Positions 41,764 to 54,200 of a DNA stretch of 64,000 bases are shown here, piece by piece. The stretch is from assembly GCF_036373705.1 (NCBI RefSeq), contig NC_089867.1, forward strand, positions 20,083,823-20,147,822, written 5' to 3'. Below the pieces are notes generated by a model, which was given only the letters and a program-made list of their open reading frames with translations, did no database searches and was not told the origin of the DNA. The translations under genes were made by a program, and so were the position numbers. Numbering within the stretch: position 1 is the first letter of the stretch; the number at the start of each line of letters is the position of its first letter. This DNA comes from Amia ocellicauda. Lineage: Eukaryota > Chordata > Actinopteri > Amiiformes > Amiidae.

Positions 41764-42831
41764 TATAGCCCTGCTGTGTCACAATACATAGTCATGGTAT
41801 CAAGTCAACATGCTACCCTTGTTTACTATCTAGGCATAAGCGTTTACAAGTGTTTATGGAAAGTGTTTTGGAAAAGTTAAGTAACCCAGCAAATAACAAC
41901 CTAGTCTGAAAACACAACCACAGAGATCCCAACCCAGCAATTACATTCTTAAAAATCATTAAAAACTGAAATTTAAAGGATTAATCAGATTAACTTTAAA
42001 CACTTTATTTGTAATGTGGCTTTTTGCAATTGTTTTTTTTTTTTAAGCAATTTGTCTCTCTCTTTGAGACTTGAAGTGAGACATACTGTAATTCCACTTA
42101 TAGTTTAGCTTCGTTTGAACCTCAATGGACAGGCCCCAGGAATTAACTGGAGATTTGATGTGTGCTCTAATATGATTCATAATTATAACCATAGACATTA
42201 ACACAGACATTAATGTAAAATACTCACAAACAGGCCATGGTATTATTACGGTTTTTTTACATGGTCTATATTGTATGCAGTACTGCACAATGTATTTTCA
42301 ACCCCATCGATTAATGTCTCAATAAACAAGTTGTGTGGTTTTCTTACCAATATTTATTAAGTTAATTTATTCTGGAGCATATGTCATTATATATTTTTCA
42401 GACAATGGCTAATGAAGTCCATTTAAAGTACTCTAAACATTTCAATTTCCAAATTAAATGAAAGCTACTTTTGAGAAAAATCATCGCAAGAAGGAAATGC
42501 ATGCGTTTATTTGATTTTATTTCAGGACAAATTCGCTCTTTATCTTTGTTCTCAAAAGTTAGATAACATACAACGAACCATTTCGCCAGATCAAATAATT
42601 TTGACCGCAGCGTTTCCTGGACGGTATTTAAACATATATTGATCTATCACGGGACTTTGTGTGCCTTTTAGTCTGCAGGACTCAGTCATACAGTCTAGGT
42701 CGCTGTGCATGAAGCAGAACCGATGGCGTCCTGAAACTAGATGGCACTTCAGGGGTTAACAAGAAAGAGCCTCGGGTATAGTTACCGATCACGTTTCTGC
42801 GATAGGATGCGAGTGACAGAGCAGATAAATG
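41764..42831. other. Intergenic DNA between LRRC47 and the unrecognised gene
   Basis: AT-rich, with no gene-like ORF. It becomes more GC- and CpG-containing from about 42600, where the promoter of the next gene is expected. Confidence 0.5.
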
Positions 42832-42838
42832 TATAAAC
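42832..42838 (+). promoter_or_regulatory. Candidate TATA box of the 42.9-kb gene
   Basis: TATAAAC lies 102 bp upstream of the ATG at 42934. A second TATTTAA-like site lies near 42625. Both are only sequence matches. Confidence 0.3.
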
Positions 42839-42933
42839 GGCAGCCCAGGAAGCCTTAAGTCAAAGTAAAGTCAATGTATTGAGCAGGGGGCATAAAACCT
42901 AGCAAAGCCGCAGTGAAAATTAAAAACCGGACA

Positions 42934-43953
42934 ATGACCATGAGGATGACCCACGGGATGAGGCACAAGAAACACGCGTGGTGTGAGAGCAGAAGAGGCA
43001 CCTGCAAGAAATCCAAAAGGCTCAGTGCAGGGGAAGGGTCCGATGAGACGCCAGACATTAATGTTAAACACCAAGGTCGGCCACACACTTCCAGAGCATC
43101 GGGGTCCGAGGTGGAAGGAACAGCAGTGGGCACTTTCCGTCAGACCGGGAAGCGGACAAACACGGCCGAATTCATCACTAGATCCAGTCCTTTGCTGGTG
43201 ACAACTGTGCAGAAATGTGCAGTGAGACGGAACAGCACCGTAGATCTGTCTCAACCCGTCCTTCTGCCTCCGATCAAGGGGTCCAGATTGACCCCCGGTG
43301 GGTTTCTGTGCGTAAAGACGCGCGTCTCCGCAGTGGAACAGGAGCAGCCCAAAGCCCTGCTGGAAGCCAAGCTGTCCAAAGCAAGTCTGGATAAAGAAAA
43401 TGTACAATACCGGCTCCACGCATACCAACAAAGAGATGCACCTCCTTTAACGAGAGCGCTCTACGTTTATGACACCTTCACAGTCACTAAAGTGAAGGAG
43501 TGCTTCAATTACGAAAAGTCCCGCAGTGCCTGTGCGCCCAAACCGCCCGCTTTCCAGCAGCACTTGGTAGCATCTCTTTCCACCCCTCTCCCTCGGTCGG
43601 CAGAGAAAGGGCAGCGAGACGAGGTCCACTCCAGTGCCGCCGACAGCGGGGTAAGGACAGACGGGGTCAATGCCACTGCCAGCAGCGCGGAAACGCAGCC
43701 GAGCAAGACATTATTTTCCCAGGACTCCGCGATTGAAAGTGAATCTCAGGACGTACCTGAGGAGGAGAGCTCTGAGAGCGAACAAGAGACGCACTTCTCT
43801 CCGGAGGGGGATTATTACACGAAGCAGAGAATCGTGCACTGGGTGCTGAAAGTGAATGCCAGTTTGTTTGCTCCGGCAAGTGAGGGACAGAAGCAGAGCA
43901 GCCCCGGGACGGAGCAGGACACTGCCATAAAGATCGTCTATGAAGGGGACTGA
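42934..43953 (+). CDS. Single-exon gene of unknown function, 339 aa
   Basis: I do not recognise this protein. The frame has a TGA at 42880-42882 and then runs open to TGA at 43951-43953; the first ATG is at 42934 (MTMRMTHGMRHKKHAWCESR). A GTG at 42913 is an unlikely start. It is GC-rich and uses codons like the real exons of this window. The N-terminus is basic with many Met, His, Lys and Arg residues. The middle has a denser block, RLHAYQQRDAPPLTRALYVY then DTFTVTKVKECFNYEKSRSA. A Ser/Glu-rich acidic stretch follows (VPEEESSESEQETHFSPEG), then a C-terminal segment DYYTKQRIVHWVLKVNASLF that should be an amphipathic helix. No signal peptide or membrane span is seen. The likely real units are the middle block and the C-terminal helix. 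It could also be the coding exon of a longer transcript with upstream 5' UTR exons. Confidence 0.75.
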   Translation: MTMRMTHGMRHKKHAWCESRRGTCKKSKRLSAGEGSDETPDINVKHQGRPHTSRASGSEVEGTAVGTFRQTGKRTNTAEFITRSSPLLVTTVQKCAVRRNSTVDLSQPVLLPPIKGSRLTPGGFLCVKTRVSAVEQEQPKALLEAKLSKASLDKENVQYRLHAYQQRDAPPLTRALYVYDTFTVTKVKECFNYEKSRSACAPKPPAFQQHLVASLSTPLPRSAEKGQRDEVHSSAADSGVRTDGVNATASSAETQPSKTLFSQDSAIESESQDVPEEESSESEQETHFSPEGDYYTKQRIVHWVLKVNASLFAPASEGQKQSSPGTEQDTAIKIVYEGD

Positions 43954-44140
43954 ACCAGGTTTCTCAGTCCGCGGGGAAACAATAATGCACAAATAGCAAC
44001 ATCAAAAGTTTCCAATAGAGCTCATGGTTTGCTATTCTGAGTGCTGTTCATTCGCTCTTATATTAGCATTGAATGCAGGTTTCAGTCTTTGAATTACTGT
44101 ATATGGTGCAACTCGAAGCTAAAATGTTTATTAGTCTTTA

Positions 44141-44146
44141 AATAAA
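44141..44146 (+). promoter_or_regulatory. Candidate polyadenylation signal of the 42.9-kb gene
   Basis: AATAAA about 190 bp after the stop; another follows near 44179. Confidence 0.45.
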
Positions 44147-46518
44147 ATATGGCTTGTGCATTGAAATAGTAACTGGAGAATAAAAACATGGTGCCATGCT
44201 GCATGACCATATTTGAAATGTTCTATAATCAGAACCAGGTTGATCTGGAGTGTAGGATAGTTTCCAGAAGTTTAAAGACAAGTTTAAGGAGAACAGCATA
44301 ATACATAAAGAGCACACATATAATGAAACACCCTATAGCCTACATGTGTAAATACTGCTTAAACACTATAATTCACTGAACATGCACAAGGTGTTCTTGG
44401 CAAAACTTCACTAGCAAATGTTTGGTTATGTTCCTGCGATTACCCAATAAACTGATTAATGATCTGGGCTGCTTTTGATCTTCAGAGCACATCTAGTTTC
44501 GTACAGGATTTTGCGGTTGACTGTTGGTATGTGCTGGAGTGAAGGACGAGTTATCTTATTTCAGGAAGCATATCTCCTGGACTGTCATTTTTCAGGGCAT
44601 TATGGTCAGGTGTTTCCAGTACCTTTCCCCTCAGACCCACACTCTCTGTCTTGTTAAATTATCTAAATATGAGATTATAATGTCAACATTCATTTCAATC
44701 ATGAATCCCAGCTACCCCTTATTTGTTCACTGAAAATCCTTTTTTGTTTTATCATTTAAACCTACTTGTTACAATATTTAATTTCTATAGCATTTTGTGG
44801 TGACATCGTTTACTACGTCTTTTCAATTTTATTTTCTTCCTCAAAATCAAATGAAGCAGGCATTCGTATACTGACCTACTGAACATGCATATTTCAATGA
44901 CATGATTCCCATTGAATAAACATTTGATAAGTGGACAAACTCTTATCCTTTCAGCATTTAGCATGGTCTTTATCAATCAAGCTTATGTGAGGGATAGTGT
45001 AATTATGTTGGTTGGTGTCATGCACAAGTCATGTCTAATGAGAATAATTATATGAGAATAAAGTTTTGTATATATACAATGTCTATTTGGAAACAAAATA
45101 CCAGTTTTGTTCTGTTCTGTACCAGCATTTCAAAAGGAGTTACAAATAAGTGGAATTTCCAGATACTTTTTTATAATAAAAGCTGTTTAAAGTACTATGC
45201 AATGCTACAAATGAATTTCCATTGTCTTATACATAGTTATCAAGTAGTTACAACTGGTTACTGTTTCAGGTACTTAAGATGTCAACTCTTTGTTCTTGCA
45301 TTGCTACAGTAAATAGCCTATATATAGAACTAAGGAACTTAAGACCTATTAATCTCCCTTTGCACACATGAATGCTTAGTCAATAAGAAACAGCCTTAAT
45401 TTTCTCCAACATATACATAAGATCTTTATTTTGAGGTGCTTAAGAAATAATCACATTCAATCAAGCCTTCTATTGTGCATGTTTGCCATGTAAGGAGGTC
45501 ATCTATTTATTATATTGTTTTGACATCTATCTGCCTGACATAGTTACTTCAGCTTGGCTTATCATTTATTTATAAGCATGTACCAGGAGACTGAAGCAGA
45601 TCTGTCCCAGTCAATTACAATTGTATTTTTTTACTACCTGAACTGAATTACAAATCTAAAACATACAAGATGTAAAATAGCAGATTTGATTTAATCTTAA
45701 AACATCAGATGCTCACGTTTGGTTATGGTGAAAATGTGAGTTAAAAGGTTAATGTAAAATCATTCCAATTAATGTCTGGTTTAAGTGACATTATTTGAAT
45801 TAAAACACAGAACTGCCTAAATATATAACTGATTTATTCCTTAAATCAATGAAAAAAACATTTTAAACAAATGGAATATGAATTGGCTAAGACACATCCA
45901 TTTTACAATATTAAATACCTCTTGGGTAAGTAAAAGAATACCATTAAAAATACAAAGGTTGTGCAGATTTAAAAATTAATATAATTAATGTGAAATCTAA
46001 TACATGAATTATACAGCTTTGGAGCAAAGCATTGGATAATCACGATTATACTTCCAGGTTCCATAAAAACAGCAGTGCAGTGAAGAGCCACGCTGAGGTC
46101 ATAATTGTATTGTAATGTGTAGCTAGATTCTGCCAAGCGAACAGCTTTACAGAATGGAAAGTTTATTAAGTAATCTCATATTTTTAATCTGATATTACCA
46201 AGAGGTAGAAATGAAATGGACGCCTTTGTCACAATGGAATTTGATTAAATAGCAGGTAAAGCATACTTGTGAGTAATGAAGCAGCTGACATTGGACCCAA
46301 TGCATGATCACATCAGTACCAAGTTAATTCTGTTCTGCGCTTTGCAATTTATACCAAAATTCAGCACCTGGTCAAAAACTGGAGACGAAAAAATAATATT
46401 GGTATACATTCATAAAGCACTGGCAGAAAGAGTAAACCGAGAGCATGGAGTATTTACACAATGCTTGATTCTAACTTAAGAGACATTGTAAAATGCTCCT
46501 TAGTTTCTCAGCTGTTTG
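44147..46518. other. AT-rich intergenic DNA
   Basis: I see no gene, element ends or structured RNA here. The small ORFs have no domain features. Confidence 0.55.
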
Positions 46519-46524
46519 TTTATT
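46519..46524 (-). promoter_or_regulatory. Candidate polyadenylation signal of SMIM1
   Basis: TTTATT on the + strand, AATAAA in the gene's sense, about 510 bp past the SMIM1 stop. Confidence 0.35.
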
Positions 46525-47031
46525 CAAATTAAAATGCAACATTTTATATTTTATTTGGGATGGCTGTTTCTTTGAGGATCCAATGATTTGCAATTATAAC
46601 CGTTGAGAAGGAAACTCTCTGCAGTGGTATTGCAGTAGCGTCACGATCAATCATATGACGTGTCCGTTATCTGCTACGGTCAACACTCCTGCATTCCACA
46701 GAGAAACCTCTATTCACTGAGCAGCTGAAGATAACGGGTTTTTTTTTTTTTTACCGAGGAATGTATTCTGGGAATGGTCCAGATCAAAACACACAAAATA
46801 TACATCAGCATTGAAACAGAGATTGTATACCCAAGAACAGTTGGCAAGGAAGTGCGGAACACATACACTTTAAAACATTTACATTGTTTTGAGAAATGGC
46901 TTTTCAGAGATTAAGGATTTAAACATCTGTGAGGATGTTAATAAAGCAATTTATGTCTGCAGCTTTTGGATCTGAAATCAAATCAATAATTTGAAGATAT
47001 TATAATTTTAAAATAAACAGTTTTACATTTT

Positions 47032-47158
47032 CTATTTGCATTTGTGTACATAGTAGCCAGTGACATATCCAATGAGGTAAATGACGATGAGGACGACAAG
47101 GCAGCCGGACACTTTTAAGGCGATCCCCAGGTTCCCTGTACACAATCTGTTGTAGATC
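47032..47158 (-). CDS. smim1: SMIM1 terminal coding exon
   Basis: Encodes residues 36-76 including the whole membrane helix and the Lys-Cys-Lys C-terminus. The acceptor is TGGCCAG. Confidence 0.95.
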
Positions 47159-47514
47159 CTGGCCAAAGCAAAACAGTTTTCAGTCATGTTAAGTATCAGT
47201 ACTGCCCTCATTCAGAAAATACCCCCCAATTACCAGCCCTGAGAGTAACCTGTTGATTACAGATGACATGGAATCTTTCATAACACCTACCAATATCAAA
47301 TCCCACACAAATCACTTAATTGCCTCTTGCTTAGACCCAAAGGAACGTCACCATCCATAACAGGGCTTAGACTGACCTGTAACGAATTATAGGTTTTCAG
47401 ACTATCTCACCCCATTATTCTAGACATCCCAGAGGCAGACATGTTCATGTTGATTTCATCCGGACATCTCTCGTTCCAGCGGCTGTACTGCACACCAGTC
47501 TCCTGGGGCTCCAT
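47032..47514 (-). CDS. smim1: Small integral membrane protein 1 (Vel antigen homologue), two coding exons
   Basis: The exons join to 76 codons plus TAG; human SMIM1 is 78 aa. The first coding exon gives MEPQETGVQYSRWNERCPDE and ends SRIMG with donor GG/GTGAGA. The second starts IYNRLCTGNLGIALKVSG and ends GYVTGYYVHKCK. The last block is nearly identical to human SMIM1 (LCTGKLGIAMKV and GYYVHKCK). A single membrane helix covers about residues 46-71, with a GxxxG-like pair (GYVTG) that could support dimers. In humans the protein is on red cells and carries the Vel blood group. An acceptor 25 bases upstream of the ATG (border at 47539) shows that a non-coding first exon lies further right. The gene converges with LRRC47 and the unrecognised gene. 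Confidence 0.95.
47411..47514 (-). CDS. smim1: SMIM1 first coding exon
   Basis: Encodes residues 1-35, the cytoplasmic part. MEPQE and VQYSRW fit the human MQPQESHVHYSRW start. The exon begins at 47539 with 25 bases of 5' UTR. Confidence 0.93.
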
Positions 47515-47539
47515 TCCTGTGGTGTCCAGTGTCACACAG

Positions 47540-50500
47540 CTGCACGGAGGACACGCACAAAACATCACGCCCAGTGTCCTGTTAATCTTACATTTCCCAT
47601 ATCAATAACGTTTGAAAGTTGGATAGAAGAACTGCCCTTCAAAGGGATGATGCTGAAGATTATTATTATGTGTGTAAAGGCATTTTATTAAATGTAATGC
47701 ATTGGCATTTCTCCATCATAAAGAGAGGAGGCAGACAGACTGACAGACAGATATGATACAGCCTGACAGTAAGTCTGACAGCAAATAGGCACACAGACAT
47801 ACCTTTATATTTGACTGCTTAAATTATTGGTGACTTTGGCAGATATTTGAGAAATGACACATGCAGTCACTGTAGGTAATGCTCTTCTAAGTACAACATC
47901 CTGTGCGGAGACCATTCAAACTCTCAGTCAAACTTCATTTAACATAGGACACTGTATAAGACACTATTTGCCCGTGACGTTTCCAAGAGCAACCCAAGAT
48001 AGGGAGTCTGTTAGTCGTATGTAAGCTGGACTTCAGCGGGTTTCTGTTAGAACACAAACATGAAAGATGTAGTCAGGATCTTATTAAACAATCCCCTCCT
48101 GTCTGTAGATGTCAATTATTCATTCCACATAGTCCCTGTTGGTTTCTGATATTTAATCTTTTACTCATTATATTTGGCTTCTATTGTTACGTTTTTGTTT
48201 TAATTATGAGTCTGCCAAGAATTTCAGCCCCTGTCGAGTTATTTGATCAATAATATCAACTACACAAAGAAAATTAAAAATACATTAGGTTGGTAATTAT
48301 TTTACCTATGTGGTTTAAATCATACAAGCCTTCATGGTCCTCCTTTATTAAGTAAATCGGTTTATCTTACTTGTATTATTTATATAGGGATATGAAATCC
48401 ACAGTACAAATAATTCATCATAGAGGTTTTTAAATAAAACGAATAAAATAACTAACATGTTTATTGTTGTACAGTGTAGTGTAGGCTACTCAATAATGTA
48501 TTGTGCAAAAAGTACTGACAAATTCAAAGTATCTTCATATACTTTCAATTATCATTAATAATATTATTAGCTGAAAACTTTATTGAAACAGGAATTTCAG
48601 AAACGCTTACTCCTTCACTCATATAACATCAAAGGACTAATGAAAATAACAGAACCCTTTGCAGAACTGACAGAAGTAGCACAGAAGAACAAAATCAATG
48701 CAGGACAGCAACTTCTCAATCCACACAGCCAACACACAGCCTTAGACATGCTTCATGCTTAAAAGCTTCAACAGAAAAACAGACACAGCTCAGAAAAGTT
48801 ACCAGTAATGGACTCAGTATGTTACTGCTATCATTGTGTTTATGATCAGGTTCACACATGTTACCAGAATTTGAACAAGAAGTCCAATGCAGCAGCTGCA
48901 GAAAACGACTTCACAGCAGTCTCTTTATGTTGACCTTTGCCACTTCATGGATAATTAGAAGCGGACTTTACACAAGGAGCCATTGTTGGAGGTGTGATTT
49001 TACTTTACGAGAGGCAGAAAGTGACCTGTCTTATACAATTACTTGCACTGCACACAGGAGAGACACTGCATGTGAAACTAAATCATCAAACATTAATACC
49101 ATCATGTGCATCCCTATCACAATCATATCATTGCTCCTGTTCTGAAATATCTTGGTTTGCTAAGACAGTTTTAAGAAAACAAACCATGTATGATATATGT
49201 TACTTGTTCATCTGAGAAACGATTGTCCGTTTGAACACGTTTACTGGAGAGTGTTTACAGGGATTTTAAATTAATAAAAGAGCACAACTGTCGACACACT
49301 ATTGCAACATTTCAAATAGCACAGCGTATATAACAACAATGACTTGGAAATAAACTGAAAATACTTACAAAATGATACTCTGTGAAGTTAATCGAGTGCA
49401 AACGATCAATATCAGCCGTCTGAAATACAAAACCTAATGAACTGATTAGATCTTCCCATCAAGTCGAAAACCAACCGAGAACTTGAGATAGTCGAGTCTC
49501 CAGGTGTGTACAATACTAGCGACTGCACTGAACTCCCCATAGAGGCTGCTGCCCCCTACCGGTGCTTTAAATCAAACCATCACATTCTCCAGACTAGAAG
49601 AGCTACTATACTACCATTTTTAATTCAATTGAGAAATCCAAATAAAGAAAATCGGTATCAAATACATAAGTGGAAAGACTGTTTATGGAAAGTGATTAGT
49701 CTGTGTAATGGGAGGATGATTGTGCTGGGCTGTGGAAGGTGTGTGTGGGCAGCTCCTGGTTTCTGCGTGTGGACTTGGCACAGAGAAATGGTGATGCAAG
49801 ATGTATTTTGTGAGATTGATTTTGTCTTTGCATGGTTTATTTCATGTAGAGTGTTTTGTATTGATTTAATCGCCCTTTATATTTTAGTGTATTTTAGTTT
49901 GGGGCTCTTAGGGCTGTCCCTCATACACTCCCAGCAGGTGTCTGAGTGAGTGAGTGTGTGTGTGTGTGTGCACATGTGGTTTTAAATAAATACCTTGTCT
50001 TTATATCAATAATAATTATAATATTCTGAGCAGATGCCTTCATTTAGGGCAAATTACAGTTGACATAAGAAACAACTCAAAATGTTGCAAAGTGCAGTGA
50101 TACAATTGGTATAAAATACTATAAGGGGGCAAGACGAGACCTGAGAGGGCAGAGAATCAAGGGAGGAGATGAGGGGGGAGAAAACGTTTGTGCACAGTTC
50201 CACTATAACCAGGAGATGGCAGTCCAATCTCATACTACTTAAAGAAAAGGTGTGACCCAAACCAAAACAGTACACGCTTATCTTGTCATGAACTGTATCA
50301 CTGTCTTATGGCAAATTATATGTTGTAGCCTTAAGAAAGAGACTCCAAACCATAAGCAACCAACCTTTGCCCACATTAGAAACGTGTACCATAGTGTTTT
50401 TTTATTTATTTACACACAGGTTTATAATTTGTGATTCACAGATAAGTCAGATTTTTTATTTGGTTTATGCACTAGAAAAATAAATGTATGAAGAGAGGTA

Positions 50501-50547
50501 AAGGGGGAACAACCAGATGTTTTGTGTGACTTATTCCCTGCTTCACC
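47540..50547. other. SMIM1 upstream region and intergenic DNA
   Basis: Must contain the non-coding first exon and promoter of SMIM1, which I cannot place. A GT run occurs near 49953-49971. The stretch CAGATGCCTTCATTTAGGGC near 50029 resembles a diverged copy of a common fish interspersed repeat. ORFs at 48858-49145 and 49506-49949 have no supporting features. Confidence 0.45.
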
Positions 50548-51217
50548 ACCAGAGGTCACCTGAGACCCAGATCAGTTTCTAGTTAATCATTCAATCATCA
50601 TCCTTGATTCATTTCCACCTGTCTCCAGTTCCTTTTCTCATGATCCCTTGTATATATACTCCTTTGTTGCATTCACTCAATGTGAAGTATTGTTTGCTTT
50701 ATTGAGAAGTGTTCCAGTGTTCCAGTGTTCCAGTGTTCCAGTGTTCCAGTGTTCCAGTGTTCCAGTGTTCCAGTGTTCCAGTGTTCCAGTGTTCCAGTGT
50801 TCCAGTGTTCCAGTGTTCCAGTGTTCCAGTGTTCCAGTGTTCCAGTGTTCCAGTGTTCCAGTGTTCCAGTGTTCCAGTGTTCCAGTGTTCCAGTGTTCCA
50901 GTGTTCCAGTGTTCCAGTGTTCCAGGTGAGGGCCGGTAGTAGGTCAATCACAGGACAAATGACCATTCAGAACATCCAGGAGACAGTGGTCATAGAGACA
51001 AAGATCAGTCCCAGGAAGACAAAAAGTAGTGCTTTGAAATTAAACCAAGGGAATACAAGACAGTGTATAAGGAAGTGACTGGGGGTTTAAATAGTCAAAC
51101 GGGTAACTGTGGCTGAGGAGTGAGAAATGAGAGCAGAGAGTCAAGAGCAAGTGCATGGAGTGTAAAGGAATGTAGAGTGACTGATTTAAAACTTGGGTGA
51201 TGACCTCTGGTGGCAGA
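50548..51217. repeat. Possible mobile element with inverted ends around the minisatellite
   Basis: CACCAGAGGTCA near 50548 is matched by inverted TGACCTCTGGTG near 51201. Inside on the left are a TATATATA-containing, promoter-like stretch and the 8-bp minisatellite. No target duplication or coding region is seen, so this may be a fragment of a larger element or chance. Confidence 0.3.
50708..50923. repeat. Perfect minisatellite: 27 copies of AGTGTTCC
   Basis: 216 bases made of 27 identical 8-bp units without interruption. Because 8 is not a multiple of 3 and no reading frame of the unit contains a stop, long artificial ORFs of repeating peptides appear on both strands. Confidence 0.98.
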
Positions 51218-54200
51218 CGGTGTCACACCCGGGTTCCAGTGTTCCCTCTTGTTAGGGTTTGCCTGATTTCCAGTAACAACCTGTTTAGTCTTTGACCACA
51301 AGTGGACCTAGACTCCTGTCCTCCCTGGTACAAATCCTGAAAATATTTTTGTTGACGTTATCTACAATAAAGATTGATTTCTTTATCATATTGGAAAATG
51401 TATAACTAATGACCACTTCCTAGTTGGCACTGTTGTGTGGCTGCAAACCTGGAGCACTGGCACCCCTAGTTAGTAGCTGATAGTCAAATATTAGCTGGCA
51501 TGTATAACTGTATAGAGTCAAACATTTATGAAAAACTATTGAATTATAAGAATTTAGTATGACTGTTGCATGAATTTATAAATGTGTGTAGCAGTTGCTT
51601 TCACATTTATACTGATAATCAATATAGGGATGTGTTTCTGTTCAGGACAAGCATTTGAAAACCACACTTCATGGTTTACATGCGCACATTTTACTTATTC
51701 TGTAGCTGCCTGCTCCTGGTTCCCTGCTGAAGTGGTGAAAGAGATTATCTCCAAGGCCATGCTCCTCCTGTAAGAGAGATCTCTATTTTAGTAGGGGTTT
51801 AGATTTGTTTGTGAATTATTGTTTGAAATGTTACTAGGTGTTTGAGTAGGCTCTGTGTATGTTATGTCTTTTTCATACTGCTCGGGCAGTAATATCTGCC
51901 TTTCTTCCCCTTCCTTCCTCTATCTCCCTGTCCAAGTTGTTTGGGTTTTGTTTTTTGTTTTTTGTACACGGGGTACTCTGCTGATTTAGGCTTTGTGTCC
52001 TTCAGGACTTTCCAGTCTGCCATGTTTTAAATTTATTTACTGATGTTTTCATTTCTTGAGACAACTTGCTTTGATCGACCGAACAAACCCAATTGATTTC
52101 TTCTTAGTATTTTGGAAACCGAATTAGGATTTGACGGTTGCATTAGCATAGAAACGTAGCACTCCGCTCTCAAGTTCTTATTCTGCAACTATGATGTTAT
52201 TGAATGCTCTAATAAATTACGTGTTTGGAGGGACTGCCCTATGGCCTCTGTTGGGAGGGTCTGTTGGAGGGCTTCCTCAATAACACTTCACTGGGTGTGT
52301 GAGGCCTCTTGATTATGGCTAATATGATGTGAATATTTGTATGGGACCTCCTCTCTTTATCTCTGCTGATGCTTCATTGTGTTTCCATTCCACTGATTTA
52401 ACATTTTTCTCCCAAACCTTTCCAATGCTTTAGATTTAAACCCACAGGAGCAGTACACACTGGCTGTGTATTGCTTTCGAACTCCTAGCTACATGTCATC
52501 ATAAAGGCTCTCTATAAATGACAACCGCTGCCTGTTGCACTGAACTGTGTTTCGTGGCTTGTTCATGTTCCTCTCTCCCATCATCTCTGTCTCTGTCTTC
52601 CATCATCACTGCGCTTTATCCACAGGATGCCAAGGATGCTAAACCGATGTCTACTACACATATGGTGCTTCTGGACTTCATTGCCCGCATACAGGTTCGA
52701 CCCACTGATGTGCCCTACAAAATGCAGACCGTGTGTCTTCCGGTGCATGACACCCTGCTCAGGGGAGACCCGGGTGCATCCTACATGGTCTGGTGATGGC
52801 ACCTTAATGGCATGGGCCATTAGCAATGAACATTGCATTGCATCTGTTGCCCTGGCACATGGACTGCATTTTGATGCATTACAGACTCTTCCTGATTCCT
52901 TGCTCATAACTTCGGTGGAAATATAGCATGGCCAATCCTAGGTGCAGCTGGGATCTGCACAGGTCAAATCCCTCCAATTAGTTGGGGCACTCTCTTCTAG
53001 AGTTTCTGCTTTCTGTCAATGTTATTTCCAATGTATTTTCTGTGCACCAAGTATCTGGACAGTTCTACCAGACTGTCAGAAATACAGATATGACCACACC
53101 CTATTATAACCCTTAAACACAAACTTTCCATTATTATGTGCTGGCCTTTAATCACCACCAATCAAGCACCTGCTTACATTTTGTCAACCATATCAGGTAA
53201 CTGTGTACACATAGTCTTACTGATATACACCCTATGGCTACAGGGATAGAGATGGATGATACAAGGAAGTGGGGGGAGTTCTCGGTTTTTGCTCATTTCT
53301 TTTGCTGTACTGACAGGAGGGACTGATGAACTGCATTTCTTTCACTGTGTGTCTGTGGAAACTAGGTCACTGTCTGGCAGCCTTGCTGTGCTACGGTACT
53401 GTGCCATGGTGCAACCCTGATACCCAGAGGAACAGAGTCTGATAAGAACTAGTTTTCTCCAGCAATTTGGGCTTGATACATCATACAAACCCCCCTTATA
53501 TTAAACATTACATATGCTTTAAGTTTTCCTAATGAATTGTCCGGCAGAAACTGTAGTTTGTAACTTATCTAAGACTGTTCTTGAGATTGCCTCTTGAACC
53601 TCTTCCTTGCAGCTGCTTGTTATAAAAAGCCTTTGATTTTAAACCTCTCTCTCTTTGGATTTCTATGACTCTTCAATGTTCAAAAAGACTAGGAGTCTAC
53701 TTTCTAATTATTCTTTCTCTTTCTTGACCTAACCCATATATTGTGCCTACTAGTAAGAATCAAACAGAACAACAGGGGTTTAAATTCTTGACTCTGCATA
53801 AATGGTACTGTTGTGAAACCTGAATGTTTGTAGCTTCTGGTAGTTGCTTTGATTACCACTGGGTAGCAGTATATTATTTTAATCGTATAAAACCCCACTC
53901 CAGTTGTGAATCTCATCCTTGCACCAACACAAATAATTGACAACCACTAATAATGCTCTCCCCTTCATACTGAGCTGTTGACCATTACAGTCTTTAATTT
54001 CACCATCATTATGAAGGAAAGTAACCCAGAATAATCAGAGGGACCTGCACTGTTCCTCCACCCACACACTCCCGCTCAGAGGAGTGAACTCTGTTTTCCA
54101 TGATAGGACTGTTTACCTCTCTGTAAGGACTACTGAGGACAGCGGGGCTTCTACACAGAGGCCATATGCCAGAGGTCATAGTCCTAAAATCCTGACTCAC

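Noticed and set aside
42871-43431. A 186-codon frame opposite the unknown 42.9-kb gene
   Set aside because: No start context, domains or splice support; the + strand frame is longer and has a flanking TATA-like site and polyadenylation signal.
48858-49145. 95-codon frame upstream of SMIM1
   Set aside because: No recognisable domain or splice context, and composition like the surrounding intergenic DNA.
49506-49949. 147-codon frame beginning at GTG
   Set aside because: Non-ATG start, hydrophobic and low-complexity C-terminus, and no family resemblance; probably chance.
50648-51078. Several overlapping ORFs of repeating peptides on both strands
   Set aside because: They are produced by the 8-bp minisatellite, whose unit lacks stops in all frames.
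52518-52796. 92-codon frame after a good splice acceptor near 52625
   Set aside because: The acceptor looks plausible, but there is no partner exon or recognised protein; kept only as a note in the intergenic entry.
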